NCBI GenBank assembly: GCA_017305935.1
Contig: JAFKJU010000017.1
Span: forward strand, 186,001 to 250,000
Direction: 5' to 3'
Source of the DNA: Hyphomicrobiales bacterium
Lineage (GTDB): Bacteria > Pseudomonadota > Alphaproteobacteria > Rhizobiales > Rhizobiaceae
DNA: 64,000 nucleotides
In this document: one piece after another, positions 1 through 7,957 of the stretch
Position numbering within the stretch: the first letter of the stretch is position 1
Layout: each line of letters begins with the position of its first letter
Position numbers and translations under genes: made by a program
The notes under the pieces: generated by a model
Databases searched by the model: none
Seen by the model: only the letters and a program-made list of their open reading frames with translations
What the model was told of the DNA's origin: nothing

Positions 1-254
1 AGGCGGCCGTTGCTGGCTTGCACCAGCGCCCGGCCGCCTGCGATCGCCGTCGGATCGCGGTCGAGCGCGATCACCTTCGCCCCGGCTTCGAGGATTGCGG
101 CGGTATAGCCGCCGGCCCCGAAGGTTCCGTCGAGGATCAGCTTGCCGGTCTGCGGCGCGAGCGCCTCGAGCACTTCCGCCAGCATGACCGGAATATGGCG
201 AACCAGTCCGCCTTCGGCATCAGAATTCGTTCCTCCGCCAAGATTCGCCGTCAT
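1..254 (-). CDS. rsmH: 16S rRNA (cytosine-1402 N4)-methyltransferase RsmH (MraW), N-terminal part
   Basis: The first 84 residues of RsmH are encoded; the rest lies beyond the left edge. The protein uses S-adenosylmethionine to methylate C1402 of 16S rRNA. The visible part carries the family N-terminus [13 protein letters not shown] and the SAM-binding loop [10 protein letters not shown], followed by ALDRDP. The ATG at 254 lies 14 nt after the mraZ stop, so the two genes are co-transcribed as the start of the dcw (division and cell wall) cluster, whose fts and mur genes should continue to the left. Identification is firm; only the 3' part is unseen. Confidence 0.95.
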   Translation of the reverse strand, partial: MTANLGGGTNSDAEGGLVRHIPVMLAEVLEALAPQTGKLILDGTFGAGGYTAAILEAGAKVIALDRDPTAIAGGRALVQASNGR

Positions 255-268
255 TCCGCATCCCCGTG

Positions 269-712
269 TTACACCGTCGGACGCGTCCCTCTCAGTCTGC
301 GTCCCTCTCGCGCCGCCGCCTGCACTTCCGCAAATGCGGGCGGATGCCATAGCTGAAAATGATCCGCCCGGCCCACGAAGGTCACTTCGGAGACGATCCC
401 GGTAAAATCCCGGATGAAGTCCGTCACCATCATGCGCCCTTCGGAATCGAGCTTGATGAAGACCCCGCCCCCGTGAATGAGGAGCGACATCTCGTTCGCT
501 TCCGGCGAGAAGGGATCTTCCGCCGCAATCTGCCGCTCGAACCGGTCGAGCAAATCCGGACCCCCGGCGCTGATCGCCGGAAACACGAAATCCTGGAAGC
601 AGTAGAGCTCCTGGATATTCCGCTGAATCAAGACCGAACGAAATACCGAGGGCACGGAGACCCGGCCCTTGGCGTCGATCTTGCTGGTCACGTTGGAAAG
701 GAAGCGGTTCAT
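269..712 (-). CDS. mraZ: Transcriptional regulator MraZ
   Basis: This is a 147-residue MraZ, the usual length, built of two AbrB/SpoVT-like swapped-hairpin domains. The first half has [16 protein letters not shown] and the second [15 protein letters not shown], the duplicated DxxGR motif of the family. In Escherichia coli MraZ is a ring-forming DNA-binding repressor of its own operon. Reading continues open to about 907, but the start at 712 gives the canonical N-terminus [13 protein letters not shown] and normal length. It precedes rsmH by 14 nt. Its probable operator, four TGGG repeats 10 bp apart, lies at 889-923. Confidence 0.95.
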   Translation of the reverse strand: MNRFLSNVTSKIDAKGRVSVPSVFRSVLIQRNIQELYCFQDFVFPAISAGGPDLLDRFERQIAAEDPFSPEANEMSLLIHGGGVFIKLDSEGRMMVTDFIRDFTGIVSEVTFVGRADHFQLWHPPAFAEVQAAAREGRRLRGTRPTV

Positions 713-1108
713 GATTCGATACAGCCGTTTCCCGTAAACGAAGGCGCCGCATCCGCCCCCGCGATATCGCCAGACTGGACGCGACCGGACCTGCGCCAAG
801 GGTCTCATTCCCTTGGGCTTTCCCTTTCGGAAACCGTGCCGTCTGTATTTCCGGCCGGGTGTCAAATCGCATCTGAGCAATGTAGATTTGGGATACCATG
901 GGACCATATGGGCGTCAATGGGAAGCGGCCGCGGGCGTCCCCGTAACCTGCATTGTTTATAAGCTGTTAAGTTTAATGAATCGTTATGAATCCGGGGATG
1001 GGCAACCCTGCCCGCACGGCATCAGACAGCCCACCGGGATAAAAATATCCCTGTTATTCCAGCATCTTGGCCGAAATATTCGTAACTTCGGAAATTCAAC
1101 GGGGAAAA
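713..1108. other. Non-coding region: mraZ leader and rnpB downstream flank
   Basis: No gene is supported here. The mraZ leader (713-885) contains a 7-bp stem (796-802 with 810-816) and a smaller TTTCC/GGAAA stem shortly after it on the plus strand. These may shape the leader RNA. The MraZ boxes occupy 889-923. Between 924 and 1108 the sequence is AT-richer and has one short palindrome, GGGATA/TATCCC at 1036-1051, about 60 nt beyond the rnpB 3' end. That could be a weak terminator or processing signal, which I cannot establish. Confidence 0.5.
889..923 (-). promoter_or_regulatory. mraZ promoter overlapped by four MraZ boxes
   Basis: Four direct TGGG(A/C) repeats start at 889, 899, 909 and 919 (plus-strand reading), exactly 10 bp apart with 5-nt spacers. 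This matches the known MraZ operator format of TGGGN repeats separated by 5 nt. On the minus strand a -35-like TTGACG (913-918) and a -10-like TATCCC (890-895) are separated by 17 bp and lie within the repeat array. That arrangement would let MraZ block RNA polymerase. The promoter assignment is inference; the repeats are plainly visible. Transcription from here gives a leader of about 170 nt before mraZ. Confidence 0.75.
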
Positions 1109-1540
1109 TTGCCAGTTGGCCTGTAAGCCGGGTTCTGTATGGCTCCGGCTTTCGCCGGAACGTGGCAGCCATTCCTCTGGGACAGGACTTGCGCCCTGCC
1201 TCTCGCAACCCACCCGGATGACGGGCCTGGAAACCGGCTGTGACGCGCGAACGCGCCCGTGTCATCCCTATTCGGTCTTGCTCCCGGTGGGGTTTACCGT
1301 GCCGCCGCTGTTGCCAGAGGCGCGGTGGGCTCTTACCCCACCCTTTCACCCTTACCCCGCCAGCTTTTCCGTCCGAAAACAGGACGGAAAAGCAGGCGGG
1401 GCGGTTTGCTTTCTGTGGCACTTTCCCTGAGGTCGCCCTCGCCGGACGTTATCCGGCACCGTGTTTCCTTGGAGCCCGGACTTTCCTCACCCTACCGCCT
1501 TTCGGCATTGGTAAAGCGCGGCTGCCCGGCCAACTGGCAG
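1109..1540 (-). ncRNA. rnpB: RNase P RNA (class A)
   Basis: This is the catalytic RNA of ribonuclease P, which matures tRNA 5' ends. Read on the minus strand it has the universal class A blocks in order: GAGGAAAGUCCGGGCUCC near the 5' end, AGGGUGAAAGGGUGGGGUAA in the middle, GAGCAAGACCGAAUAGGG, then AGAGGAAUGGCUGCCAC and ACAGAACCCGGCUUAC near the 3' end. The terminal P1 helix is visible as an 11-bp pairing of 1528-1538 with 1111-1121. Length is about 430 nt, normal for alphaproteobacteria. End points are estimated from P1 and may be off by a few bases. It sits between mraZ and a flavin oxidase gene. Confidence 0.95.
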
Positions 1541-1588
1541 CCGGTGCTTAAACGAGCGAGAGCCGAATTGCTACCGAAATATCGGGCC

Positions 1589-2779
1589 TCACCGGAATCG
1601 CGGCGAAAAATCGACGCCGGCATAGGCGGCATCGGCTACTCCGCCTTGAAGGATCGTCTCGGCGCCCAGCCGTCCGATCTCGTCCGAACTCTTCGCCGCC
1701 GCCCCGCAGCCGCCGGTGACCAGCGCGATGCGCGGCGAAGCCGAAAAGCCGATGGCCGGCAGCCCGGTCGGCGTGAAGCTCGTGACGCAGGAGCCGGTGG
1801 AAACCGAACGGATGGAAACGCCGTTCAAAAGCTCCTTCGCCACCCGCAGCAGGTGTGTCCTGGCGCTTTCGCGTCCCTCGCCGCGAAACCAGTCGCGCAG
1901 TTCAGCTTCGCTCTTCAGCTGGAGATCATGGGGATCGCCGCCGATCTTGAGATAGAACCGCCCGTCCGGATAGCGGATCGGCGGCAGCATGTAGATGGCG
2001 TCTTGCGGATCATGCGGCGCGGTAATCAGTGACGGCATCGCCGCCAGCCGGGCCGCTTCCGCGGCATCCACCTCCATGAAGACGATGGTGCGGGCATAAA
2101 CCGTCAGATCGACCGGCTGCGGCAAGAGGCTGTCGGCAATCGTGAATCCGCCCGCCGCCGCCAGAACCTTTTCGGCTGTGTAGCGCTCGCCCTCGGCGGT
2201 CATCACCTCGATGCCGTCGGCGCCGGGAAGAAGACGCACCGCCGTCTCGCGGATCAGCCGCGCGCCCGCCTTCTCCGCCAGCCGCGACTGCGCCGCCACC
2301 AGGCGACGCGGGCTGATATGCCCGGCGCCTGCCGGCTCGAATACGCCTTCGCTGCCGGCTTCGACCGAGAAGAACGGAAACCGCTCCTTCAATCCCCCGT
2401 CGTCCAGCAGCATGGTCTCGACATCCAGAGACCCGGCGGCGGACAGCACATTGGCTATATAGTCATCGCCGCTCGCCCGCGCCGCACCGGCGACAAGGCA
2501 ACCGACCTCGGAAAAGAAACCGATGCCGCTCTCCGCCTCGATATCGCGATACCGGGCGATGGAACGGTTGGCCAGCCGCGCCCAGACCGGGTTCGGATCG
2601 ATGGTGCGGGTAATGCGGCCCTCGTCGTAATGGCTGGCGAAAACGCCGTCATGCGAACGCTTGTCCGCCGGCTCATCCGGACCGATGACGCCGACGCCAT
2701 CGATCTCGCGCGCCAGATATTTCGCCGCCGCGGCCCCCATCATGCCGCGGCCGATCACCAGAACCTTGAAATCCGTCAT
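1589..2779 (-). CDS. FAD-dependent amino-acid oxidase (sarcosine / N-methyltryptophan oxidase-like)
   Basis: This is a 396-residue D-amino-acid-oxidase-fold flavoprotein. Residues 7-20 are a dinucleotide-binding loop (VIGRGMMGAAAAKY). The body is typical of the monomeric sarcosine oxidase/SolA family. Cys331, in the context SVSTGSCVTSFTPTG, lies where monomeric sarcosine oxidases attach FAD covalently, and a late GGCGAAAKSS segment contacts the flavin. The expected reaction is oxidation of a small N-methyl or amino compound to an imine with release of H2O2; the substrate cannot be read from sequence. The start has a strong AAAGGAGG site and follows the ampD-like gene by 12 nt, so it is the last gene of that operon. 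Confidence 0.8.
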   Translation of the reverse strand: MTDFKVLVIGRGMMGAAAAKYLAREIDGVGVIGPDEPADKRSHDGVFASHYDEGRITRTIDPNPVWARLANRSIARYRDIEAESGIGFFSEVGCLVAGAARASGDDYIANVLSAAGSLDVETMLLDDGGLKERFPFFSVEAGSEGVFEPAGAGHISPRRLVAAQSRLAEKAGARLIRETAVRLLPGADGIEVMTAEGERYTAEKVLAAAGGFTIADSLLPQPVDLTVYARTIVFMEVDAAEAARLAAMPSLITAPHDPQDAIYMLPPIRYPDGRFYLKIGGDPHDLQLKSEAELRDWFRGEGRESARTHLLRVAKELLNGVSIRSVSTGSCVTSFTPTGLPAIGFSASPRIALVTGGCGAAAKSSDEIGRLGAETILQGGVADAAYAGVDFSPRFR

Positions 2780-2791
2780 CCTGACCTCCTT

Positions 2792-3559
2792 TCACACCCC
2801 GAAGCGCGGCAAGGCGGTGAGCAGCCGGTGCAGCGTGTCGATGGTCGAGACATCGGCGATGCCATCCACGCGCGCGGCGCGGAAGTGGCGTTGGAAGGCT
2901 TCGACGCAACCCGCCGTCTTCGCATCGTATTCGCCTGAAATTTCGACGCCGTAGCCATAAAGCGACAGCATGGATTGCAGCGCCTCGACCGGCTTGCCGC
3001 TATCGCCCTGCTGGAAGAAGCGCCCGCCGCCGAGCGCAGCCGGCTCGACCCAATGGCCGACGCCGCCGGCCGCCAGCCGATCCCACGGAAATTTCTCGCC
3101 CGGATCGACCTTTCGCACCGGCGCGACGTCGGAATGGCCAAGGATGCGCTCCGGTGCGATCCCCCGCCGCACCGCGATATCGCGGCAGAGCGCGATGACC
3201 GCCGTAATCTGTGCCTCCGGAAAATCCGGCAGGCCGCCGGGATGCCCGGCATTGGCGATCTCGATGCCGATGGAGAGCGAATTGATATCCACTTCGCCTG
3301 CCCAGAAACTCTTGCCGGCATGCCAGGCGCGGCGCGCCTCCGGCACGAGCTGCAGCACGCGCCCGTCCTCATGTACGAAATAATGGCTGGAGACCTGGCT
3401 TTCGTCGCGACACAGCCAGTCGAGCGCGCCATCCGCCGTGCCCATGCCGGTATAATGGAGAAGGATCATGTCCGGCAGGCGGCCATCCGCCCGCTCGCCA
3501 TGATTGGGGGACGGCTGCACCATGGCCGCCGCATAATCGGGCAGGAATGCGGATGTCAT
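2792..3559 (-). CDS. N-acetylmuramoyl-L-alanine amidase, AmpD/AmiD type with peptidoglycan-binding domain
   Basis: This zinc amidase (255 residues) cleaves the amide between muramic acid and L-alanine, acting in muropeptide recycling or turnover. The Amidase_2 domain spans about residues 15-165. The zinc ligands are visible as His35 (LLHYTG), His142 (GHSDVAP) and Asp152 (KVDPGEKFPW), with Lys150 and Glu100 at the expected catalytic positions. A peptidoglycan_binding_1 domain follows at about 185-250 (VEALQSMLSLYGYGVEISGE). No signal peptide is seen, so a cytoplasmic recycling role is likely. The start overlaps the stop of the J-domain gene by ATGA, showing translational coupling. Confidence 0.88.
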   Translation of the reverse strand: MTSAFLPDYAAAMVQPSPNHGERADGRLPDMILLHYTGMGTADGALDWLCRDESQVSSHYFVHEDGRVLQLVPEARRAWHAGKSFWAGEVDINSLSIGIEIANAGHPGGLPDFPEAQITAVIALCRDIAVRRGIAPERILGHSDVAPVRKVDPGEKFPWDRLAAGGVGHWVEPAALGGGRFFQQGDSGKPVEALQSMLSLYGYGVEISGEYDAKTAGCVEAFQRHFRAARVDGIADVSTIDTLHRLLTALPRFGV

Positions 3560-4266
3560 GCGGCGCGGCGCTCTTTCTCGATAGCCTCATAGGCCGCATT
3601 CAGCGTCGCCATGCGATTGTTGGCGATGGCGTGGAATTCCTCCGGCATGCCGCGCGCCGTCAGCATGTCGGGATGGTGCTCGGTGACCAGCACGCGGTAT
3701 CGCTTGCGGATGGTGGCAAAATCGTCGGAACGATTGACGCCGAGCACCACATAGGGATCGATACCGTCGCGATGTACATGCCGCGCCGTTATCGTCTCGA
3801 AATGGCTTTCGCTGATGCCAAAGATTTCAGCGACGCGCCAGATGAAGGCCAGTTCCTTCTCGTGGATCGCACCATCTGCCTTGGCAATGTGGAACAGTCC
3901 GTCGACTACGTCTTCCAGTACGGGGCAATTGGCCGCGCAGGTGCTGCACAGGCCGGCGAGTTTTTCGGCATAGGCCTCGTATCCCGCCACATCCTGGCGG
4001 GCGAGGTTATAGAGTCGGGCGACGTTCTTGGCCTGGTCGGGCGGATAGTCGAAGATCTCGCGGAAAGCATCGACCTCCGCTTCGGACACCACGCCGTCCG
4101 CCTTGGCCATCTTGGCCGAGAGCGCGATGACGGCAACCGAGAACGCCACCTTGCGGCGCGTTTCCGGATCGCCCTCGAACACCGTACGGATTGCTTCGAT
4201 AACGGCTGACAAGGCATTGCTGGCGGTGTCAGCGACCGCGCCCAGCAGTTTTTCCCAAAATGACAT
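3556..4266 (-). CDS. DjlA-like protein: TerB domain plus C-terminal J domain
   Basis: A protein of about 236 residues. An N-terminal TerB/DjlA-like helical domain (about 40-150) carries two copies of an acidic motif (AKADGVVSEAEVDAFREIF and AKADGAIHEKELAFIWRVA). A C-terminal J domain (about 170-235) has the diagnostic HPD tripeptide in VTEHHPDML, so it should stimulate an Hsp70. Unlike enterobacterial DjlA no clear N-terminal membrane helix is visible. The frame stays open upstream to 4503, but the ATG at 4266 (MSFWEKLLGAVADT) matches the usual family start. It is first in an operon with the amidase and the flavin oxidase. Confidence 0.85.
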   Translation of the reverse strand: MSFWEKLLGAVADTASNALSAVIEAIRTVFEGDPETRRKVAFSVAVIALSAKMAKADGVVSEAEVDAFREIFDYPPDQAKNVARLYNLARQDVAGYEAYAEKLAGLCSTCAANCPVLEDVVDGLFHIAKADGAIHEKELAFIWRVAEIFGISESHFETITARHVHRDGIDPYVVLGVNRSDDFATIRKRYRVLVTEHHPDMLTARGMPEEFHAIANNRMATLNAAYEAIEKERRAA

Positions 4267-4646
4267 CTTGAGTCCGCGGATACAACAGAAGTGCAAGCTC
4301 ACCAAAAACCACGCGGAAAAGCAAGTCAGCCTATGGACGCAGACCGTGTCACAGATCATAGCATCCCGATCGGCGACGGGATCCCGCGCCTTCCATCCGC
4401 AGTTTCGATCATCCTCTGTAGACGAAAATTTCGACCGAAACACGGCCAAGTCGCAGTCCGTGCCGCAGGTTTTCCCCCATGCCGTTTTTGCCGGCCGGCG
4501 CACCTGACCCGGTTAGCAGCCGGACGGCGCGCAAACCACGTGAAAAGGTCGAGGATTTCCACAAAACTTCACTTTACACCGAGGTCCGGCTGTCGCATCC
4601 ATGCCTTGACGGAATGACGGCGCGACAGGCGCCGAAGGAGGAACCG
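4267..4646. other. Intergenic region between divergent djlA-like and pfp genes
   Basis: This 380-nt gap lies between two divergently transcribed genes and must hold both promoters. I see no gene with a convincing start and ribosome site, no RNA gene and no long inverted repeat. The only firm element is the pfp ribosome-binding site AAGGAGGA at 4635-4642. Confidence 0.5.
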
Positions 4647-5858
4647 ATGGTGAAACACAAAGTTGCAATGCTGACCGCCGGCGGTCTCGCCCCCTGCCTG
4701 TCCTCGGCGGTCGGCGGACTGATCGAGCGCTACAGCGACATCGCCCCCGAAATCGACCTGATCGCCTATCGCTCCGGCTACCAGGGCGTGCTGCTCGGCG
4801 ACAGCATCGCCATCACCCGGCAGATGCGCGAAAAGGCGCCATTGTTGCATCGTTACGGCGGCTCGCCGATCGGAAACAGCCGCGTCAAGCTGACCAATGC
4901 CGCCGACTGCGCCAAGCGTGGCCTCGTCAAGGACGGCGAAAACCCGCTGAAGGTGGCCGCCGAGCGGCTGGCCGCCGACGGCGTCACCATTCTCCACACC
5001 ATCGGCGGCGACGACACCAACACCACCGCCGCCGATCTCGCCGCCTATCTCGGCGCCAACGGCTACGAGCTGACGGTTGTCGGCCTGCCGAAGACGGTCG
5101 ACAACGACGTCGTGCCGATCCGCCAGTCGCTCGGCGCCTGGACTGCCGCCGAATACGGCGCCGCCTTTTTCGACAATGTTTCCAACGAGCAGAGTGCTGC
5201 ACCCCGCACCCTCGTCGTGCATGAAGTCATGGGCCGCCATTCCGGCTGGCTGACGGCGGCGACCGCCAAGGCCTATGTCGATCGTATCAGCCACAACGAA
5301 TACGTCGACGGCATGCTGATGGACCGCACGCTGAAGACCATCCAGGGCGTCTACCTGCCGGAAATGGCCTTCGACCTGCAGGCCGAAGCCGCGCGACTGA
5401 AGGAGAAGATGGACCGCAACGGCTTCGTCTCGATCTTCGTTTCGGAAGGCGCCTGCCTCGACGCCATCGTTTCCGAGCGGGAAGCGGCCGGCGAAACCGT
5501 CAAGCGCGATGCTTTCGGCCATGTGAAGATCGACACGATCAATGTCGGCAACTGGTTCTCCAAGCAGTTCGCCGCCCTCCTCGGCGCCGAGCGCGCCATG
5601 GTGCAGAAATCCGGCTATTACGCCCGCTCCGCCCCGGCCAATGCCGACGACCTGCGCCTGATCCACAGCATGGTCGATCTCGCCGTCGAAAGCGCGCTCG
5701 CTGGCGTTTCCGGCGTGACCGGCCATGACGAGGGACAGGGCGGCAAGCTGCGCTGCATCGAATTCCCGCGCATCAAGGGCGGCAAGCACTTCGATCTCTC
5801 AGCGGAATGGTTCGGCGCGCTGATGGATGGAATCGGCCAGAAATATCAGGCCGCCTGA
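4647..5858 (+). CDS. pfp: Pyrophosphate-fructose-6-phosphate 1-phosphotransferase
   Basis: This is a PPi-dependent 6-phosphofructokinase (403 residues), the reversible glycolytic/gluconeogenic enzyme that rhizobia use in place of ATP-PFK. The PPi-type signature is explicit: GGDDTN at 120-125, where ATP enzymes have GGDGS, and PKTVDND at 148-154, whose lysine replaces the ATP-type glycine. MGRHSGW follows as the fructose-6-phosphate loop. The frame is open from 4479, but the ATG at 4647 has an AAGGAGGA site 4 nt upstream and gives the conserved N-terminus MVKHKVAMLTAGGLAPC. It appears monocistronic. Confidence 0.93.
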   Translation: MVKHKVAMLTAGGLAPCLSSAVGGLIERYSDIAPEIDLIAYRSGYQGVLLGDSIAITRQMREKAPLLHRYGGSPIGNSRVKLTNAADCAKRGLVKDGENPLKVAAERLAADGVTILHTIGGDDTNTTAADLAAYLGANGYELTVVGLPKTVDNDVVPIRQSLGAWTAAEYGAAFFDNVSNEQSAAPRTLVVHEVMGRHSGWLTAATAKAYVDRISHNEYVDGMLMDRTLKTIQGVYLPEMAFDLQAEAARLKEKMDRNGFVSIFVSEGACLDAIVSEREAAGETVKRDAFGHVKIDTINVGNWFSKQFAALLGAERAMVQKSGYYARSAPANADDLRLIHSMVDLAVESALAGVSGVTGHDEGQGGKLRCIEFPRIKGGKHFDLSAEWFGALMDGIGQKYQAA

Positions 5859-5892
5859 TTGACGAAGCGCGGCGGCCGTGGCTTCCTTGAAA

Positions 5893-5937
5893 GCATGTCC
5901 GGAAAGGGTTGAAACCGGTTTTTTCCATTCGGAAATC
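5893..5937. repeat. Short palindromic intergenic repeat, copy 1
   Basis: This 45-nt imperfect inverted repeat starts GCATGTCCGGAAAGGG and ends in CATTCGGAAAT, with central AAACCGGTTTT. It resembles the element at 49004-49047 in order and spacing of blocks (GCAT, CCGGAAA, CCGGTTTT, TCGGAAAT). Both lie just upstream of a gene start. The family looks like the dispersed short palindromes common between rhizobial genes. Confidence 0.6.
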
Positions 5938-5971
5938 GGATACACTCTTAAAGGACCACCGGGAGGAATCG

Positions 5972-6607
5972 ATGCCGATTGAATTCTGGGTGATGTTCGC
6001 CTTGGGCGCCGCCATTCTCCAGCTTCTGCCGGGGGCGGGAAAACGTTGCCTGCTCTCCTATGCCCGCAGCGGCCAGCCGCTGCGCACGCTCGCCGCTGCC
6101 ATTGCCGTCACGTTGTCGGCGACGGCGGTCATGGGCGTAATGCTGGTCGTCATCGGTTTCGTCATGTCGTCCTCAGCGCTGCTGGCCGCCGTCATCGGCG
6201 GCTTCGGTCTTTCCGTTCTGCTCGTCGGCGCGATGATCGCATGGCGCGTCAAGGGCATGACCGGGCTGATCGCCGACAACGACAACCTCTCCGAAACCAA
6301 GCCATTGCAAACATTCGGAAAAATCGCGTTCGACAACGCAACCGACCGTTGGCAGGCCCTGCTTTCGGCAGCGCTTGCCAGCCAGTTTGTATCGTCCAAT
6401 GGAACGATTTTTTCTCAAGCCCTTGTTTTAACTATGACTTTTTTTGCGATCTCGCTCGCTTCGTCGTTCTTGTACGTTTTGGCGCCAAACTGGATGCTGA
6501 TGCGGCTACGCCGTCTGGAATCGCGGAAAATCAAAGGCCGCGCGCGGGGTTGTCTGCGCGTTAGCACCGGCATCGTCACCGTCGGCTATCGCCGGCTGGC
6601 AGCCTGA
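5972..6607 (+). CDS. Predicted membrane protein, distant LysE/RhtB-like
   Basis: A protein of 211 residues with about four to five hydrophobic segments (around 1-22, 32-60, 62-88, 135-175). The N-terminus MPIEFWVMFALGAAILQLLPGA recalls the start of LysE/RhtB amino-acid exporters, whose hallmark is a proline-glycine after the first helix. The rest is divergent and the tail is short and basic, so export function is only a guess. The ATG at 5972 is preceded by GGGAGGA, and the longer open frame from 5909 lacks such a site. It stands alone downstream of pfp. Confidence 0.6.
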   Translation: MPIEFWVMFALGAAILQLLPGAGKRCLLSYARSGQPLRTLAAAIAVTLSATAVMGVMLVVIGFVMSSSALLAAVIGGFGLSVLLVGAMIAWRVKGMTGLIADNDNLSETKPLQTFGKIAFDNATDRWQALLSAALASQFVSSNGTIFSQALVLTMTFFAISLASSFLYVLAPNWMLMRLRRLESRKIKGRARGCLRVSTGIVTVGYRRLAA

Positions 6608-6723
6608 GTGGCTTGCTCCAAACTTGCGGCTCGCTCACGAATACGTTAATGGGTGCAAAAAGGCGTTAACAGTGTCCCCTGATTTTTTGCGTGGCGGGCG
6701 CCAGAACTCACGAGAGTGACTCT

Positions 6724-7749
6724 ATGGTAGCGATCGGATATTCCACCCTGAAACGCAATTCGGCCTTCGGCGTCGTCATGACGGTCGCACTCGCCGGATG
6801 CACCAGCGTCGAATACACTCCGCAGCATCAACTGACCGCCGCGCATGGTGCCGTTCCGGCCGCCAAGCCGCAGGCAACGCAGGTCGGTTACGCTGCATCC
6901 CATACCCAGGCCGCCGGTACGGTAGCGACCGCCCAGGCCGCCTCCGGCACCGCCGCGCAGCCCATGCCGACGACGGTGGCGGCTAAGACCTCTCGCGTCG
7001 TGCCGCAGGCGGAGACGGCCCAGGCCCGCATGATGCAGACCGCCGAAGGCCAGACGGCGCTTGCCCCGACCACGAACGCCGCCCCGGCGGCAAGTGCGGC
7101 CATTGCCGCTGTCGCGCCGCAGAGCGGCGCCCAGGCGATGTCCGTCGCCTATGCGGAAATGCCGCTGACCGACGAAGTCACCGCCATTCAGTCGGTCGTC
7201 CCGACCAAGCGCCCGGATCGCCCCTTTGGCGCCGATGCCGGTCCGCAGCTCGCCTATGCCGCCATGCCGTCGCGCACGCAGGCACGCGCCGCCACATCGC
7301 TGGCGATGATGGATTTCGACACCCGGCCGATGAGCGAGATCGAAAGCCGCATGGCGCCGACCGATGACGAAGCGGAAGCCCCCAAGGGCGGCCCGCGCGT
7401 CAACGACAGCATGATGAAGAAGCTGATTTCCAAATACGCTTCCCTCTACCAGGTGCCGGAAGCGCTGGTTCACCGCGTCGTGCGCCGCGAAAGCACCTAC
7501 AATCCCCGCGCCTATGCCCATGGCAATTACGGCCTGATGCAGATCCGCTACAACACCGCAAAGTCGATGGGCTACAGCGGCCCGGCCTCCGGCCTGTTCG
7601 ACGCCGAGACCAACCTGAAATACGCGGTCAAGTACCTGCGCGGCGCCTGGATCACCGCCGACAACAATCACGACAATGCCGTGCGCCTCTATGCCAGCGG
7701 TTATTATTACACCGCCAAGCGCAAGGGTCTGCTGAACCAGGTTCAGTAA
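6724..7749 (+). CDS. Lipoprotein with C-terminal lytic transglycosylase (SLT) domain
   Basis: A protein of 341 residues predicted to cleave peptidoglycan glycan strands by lytic transglycosylation. A lipoprotein signal ends in the lipobox VALAGC at about residue 20. An Ala/Pro/Gln-rich, low-complexity linker spans about 25-220. The SLT domain (about 225-335) has the catalytic glutamate in VRRESTYNP and the family motif YGLMQI, with a late YASGYYY segment. The start at 6724 puts the lipobox at the proper distance. An intrinsic terminator follows at 7781. Confidence 0.88.
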   Translation: MVAIGYSTLKRNSAFGVVMTVALAGCTSVEYTPQHQLTAAHGAVPAAKPQATQVGYAASHTQAAGTVATAQAASGTAAQPMPTTVAAKTSRVVPQAETAQARMMQTAEGQTALAPTTNAAPAASAAIAAVAPQSGAQAMSVAYAEMPLTDEVTAIQSVVPTKRPDRPFGADAGPQLAYAAMPSRTQARAATSLAMMDFDTRPMSEIESRMAPTDDEAEAPKGGPRVNDSMMKKLISKYASLYQVPEALVHRVVRRESTYNPRAYAHGNYGLMQIRYNTAKSMGYSGPASGLFDAETNLKYAVKYLRGAWITADNNHDNAVRLYASGYYYTAKRKGLLNQVQ

Positions 7750-7780
7750 AAACGCGCAATTCCATACGCAGCACGTCTCC

Positions 7781-7807
7781 AGGCCGGCCGCAAGCGCCGG
7801 CCTTTTT
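7781..7807 (+). terminator. Intrinsic terminator after the SLT lipoprotein gene
   Basis: An 8-bp GC-rich stem (AGGCCGGC 7781-7788 with GCCGGCCT 7796-7803) with a 7-nt loop is followed by five T residues at 7803-7807. Confidence 0.88.
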
Positions 7808-7813
7808 CGTGGG

Positions 7814-7832
7814 CTGTCGTGCAGGCTGTCAC
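7814..7832 (+). promoter_or_regulatory. Candidate PHO box upstream of btaA
   Basis: Two near-copies of the PhoB half-site CTGTCA occur in direct repeat: CTGTCGT at 7814 and CTGTCAC at 7826. Rhizobial PHO boxes have two CTGTCAT-like repeats 11 bp apart; here the period is 12, so this is an imperfect match. The location, 125 nt before btaA and right after a terminator, fits, because betaine-lipid synthesis is known to be PhoB-controlled in Sinorhizobium. Confidence 0.35.
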
Positions 7833-7957
7833 GAAGCCGGCGCGAACGACGCCGGACCCCCTGTTTCCTTGGCTTTCCCGTCATCCCCCGCCGGCGTCAT
7901 CGCTCTGTAGCAGAAGCAGTTTACAGGCAGGCTGACCTATACGGAGGCCCGATCCCC

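Noticed and set aside
1036-1051. GGGATA/TATCCC palindrome as the rnpB terminator
   Set aside because: The stem has only 6 bp, is AT-rich in part and has no T-run after it on the minus strand; left as an unproven possibility.
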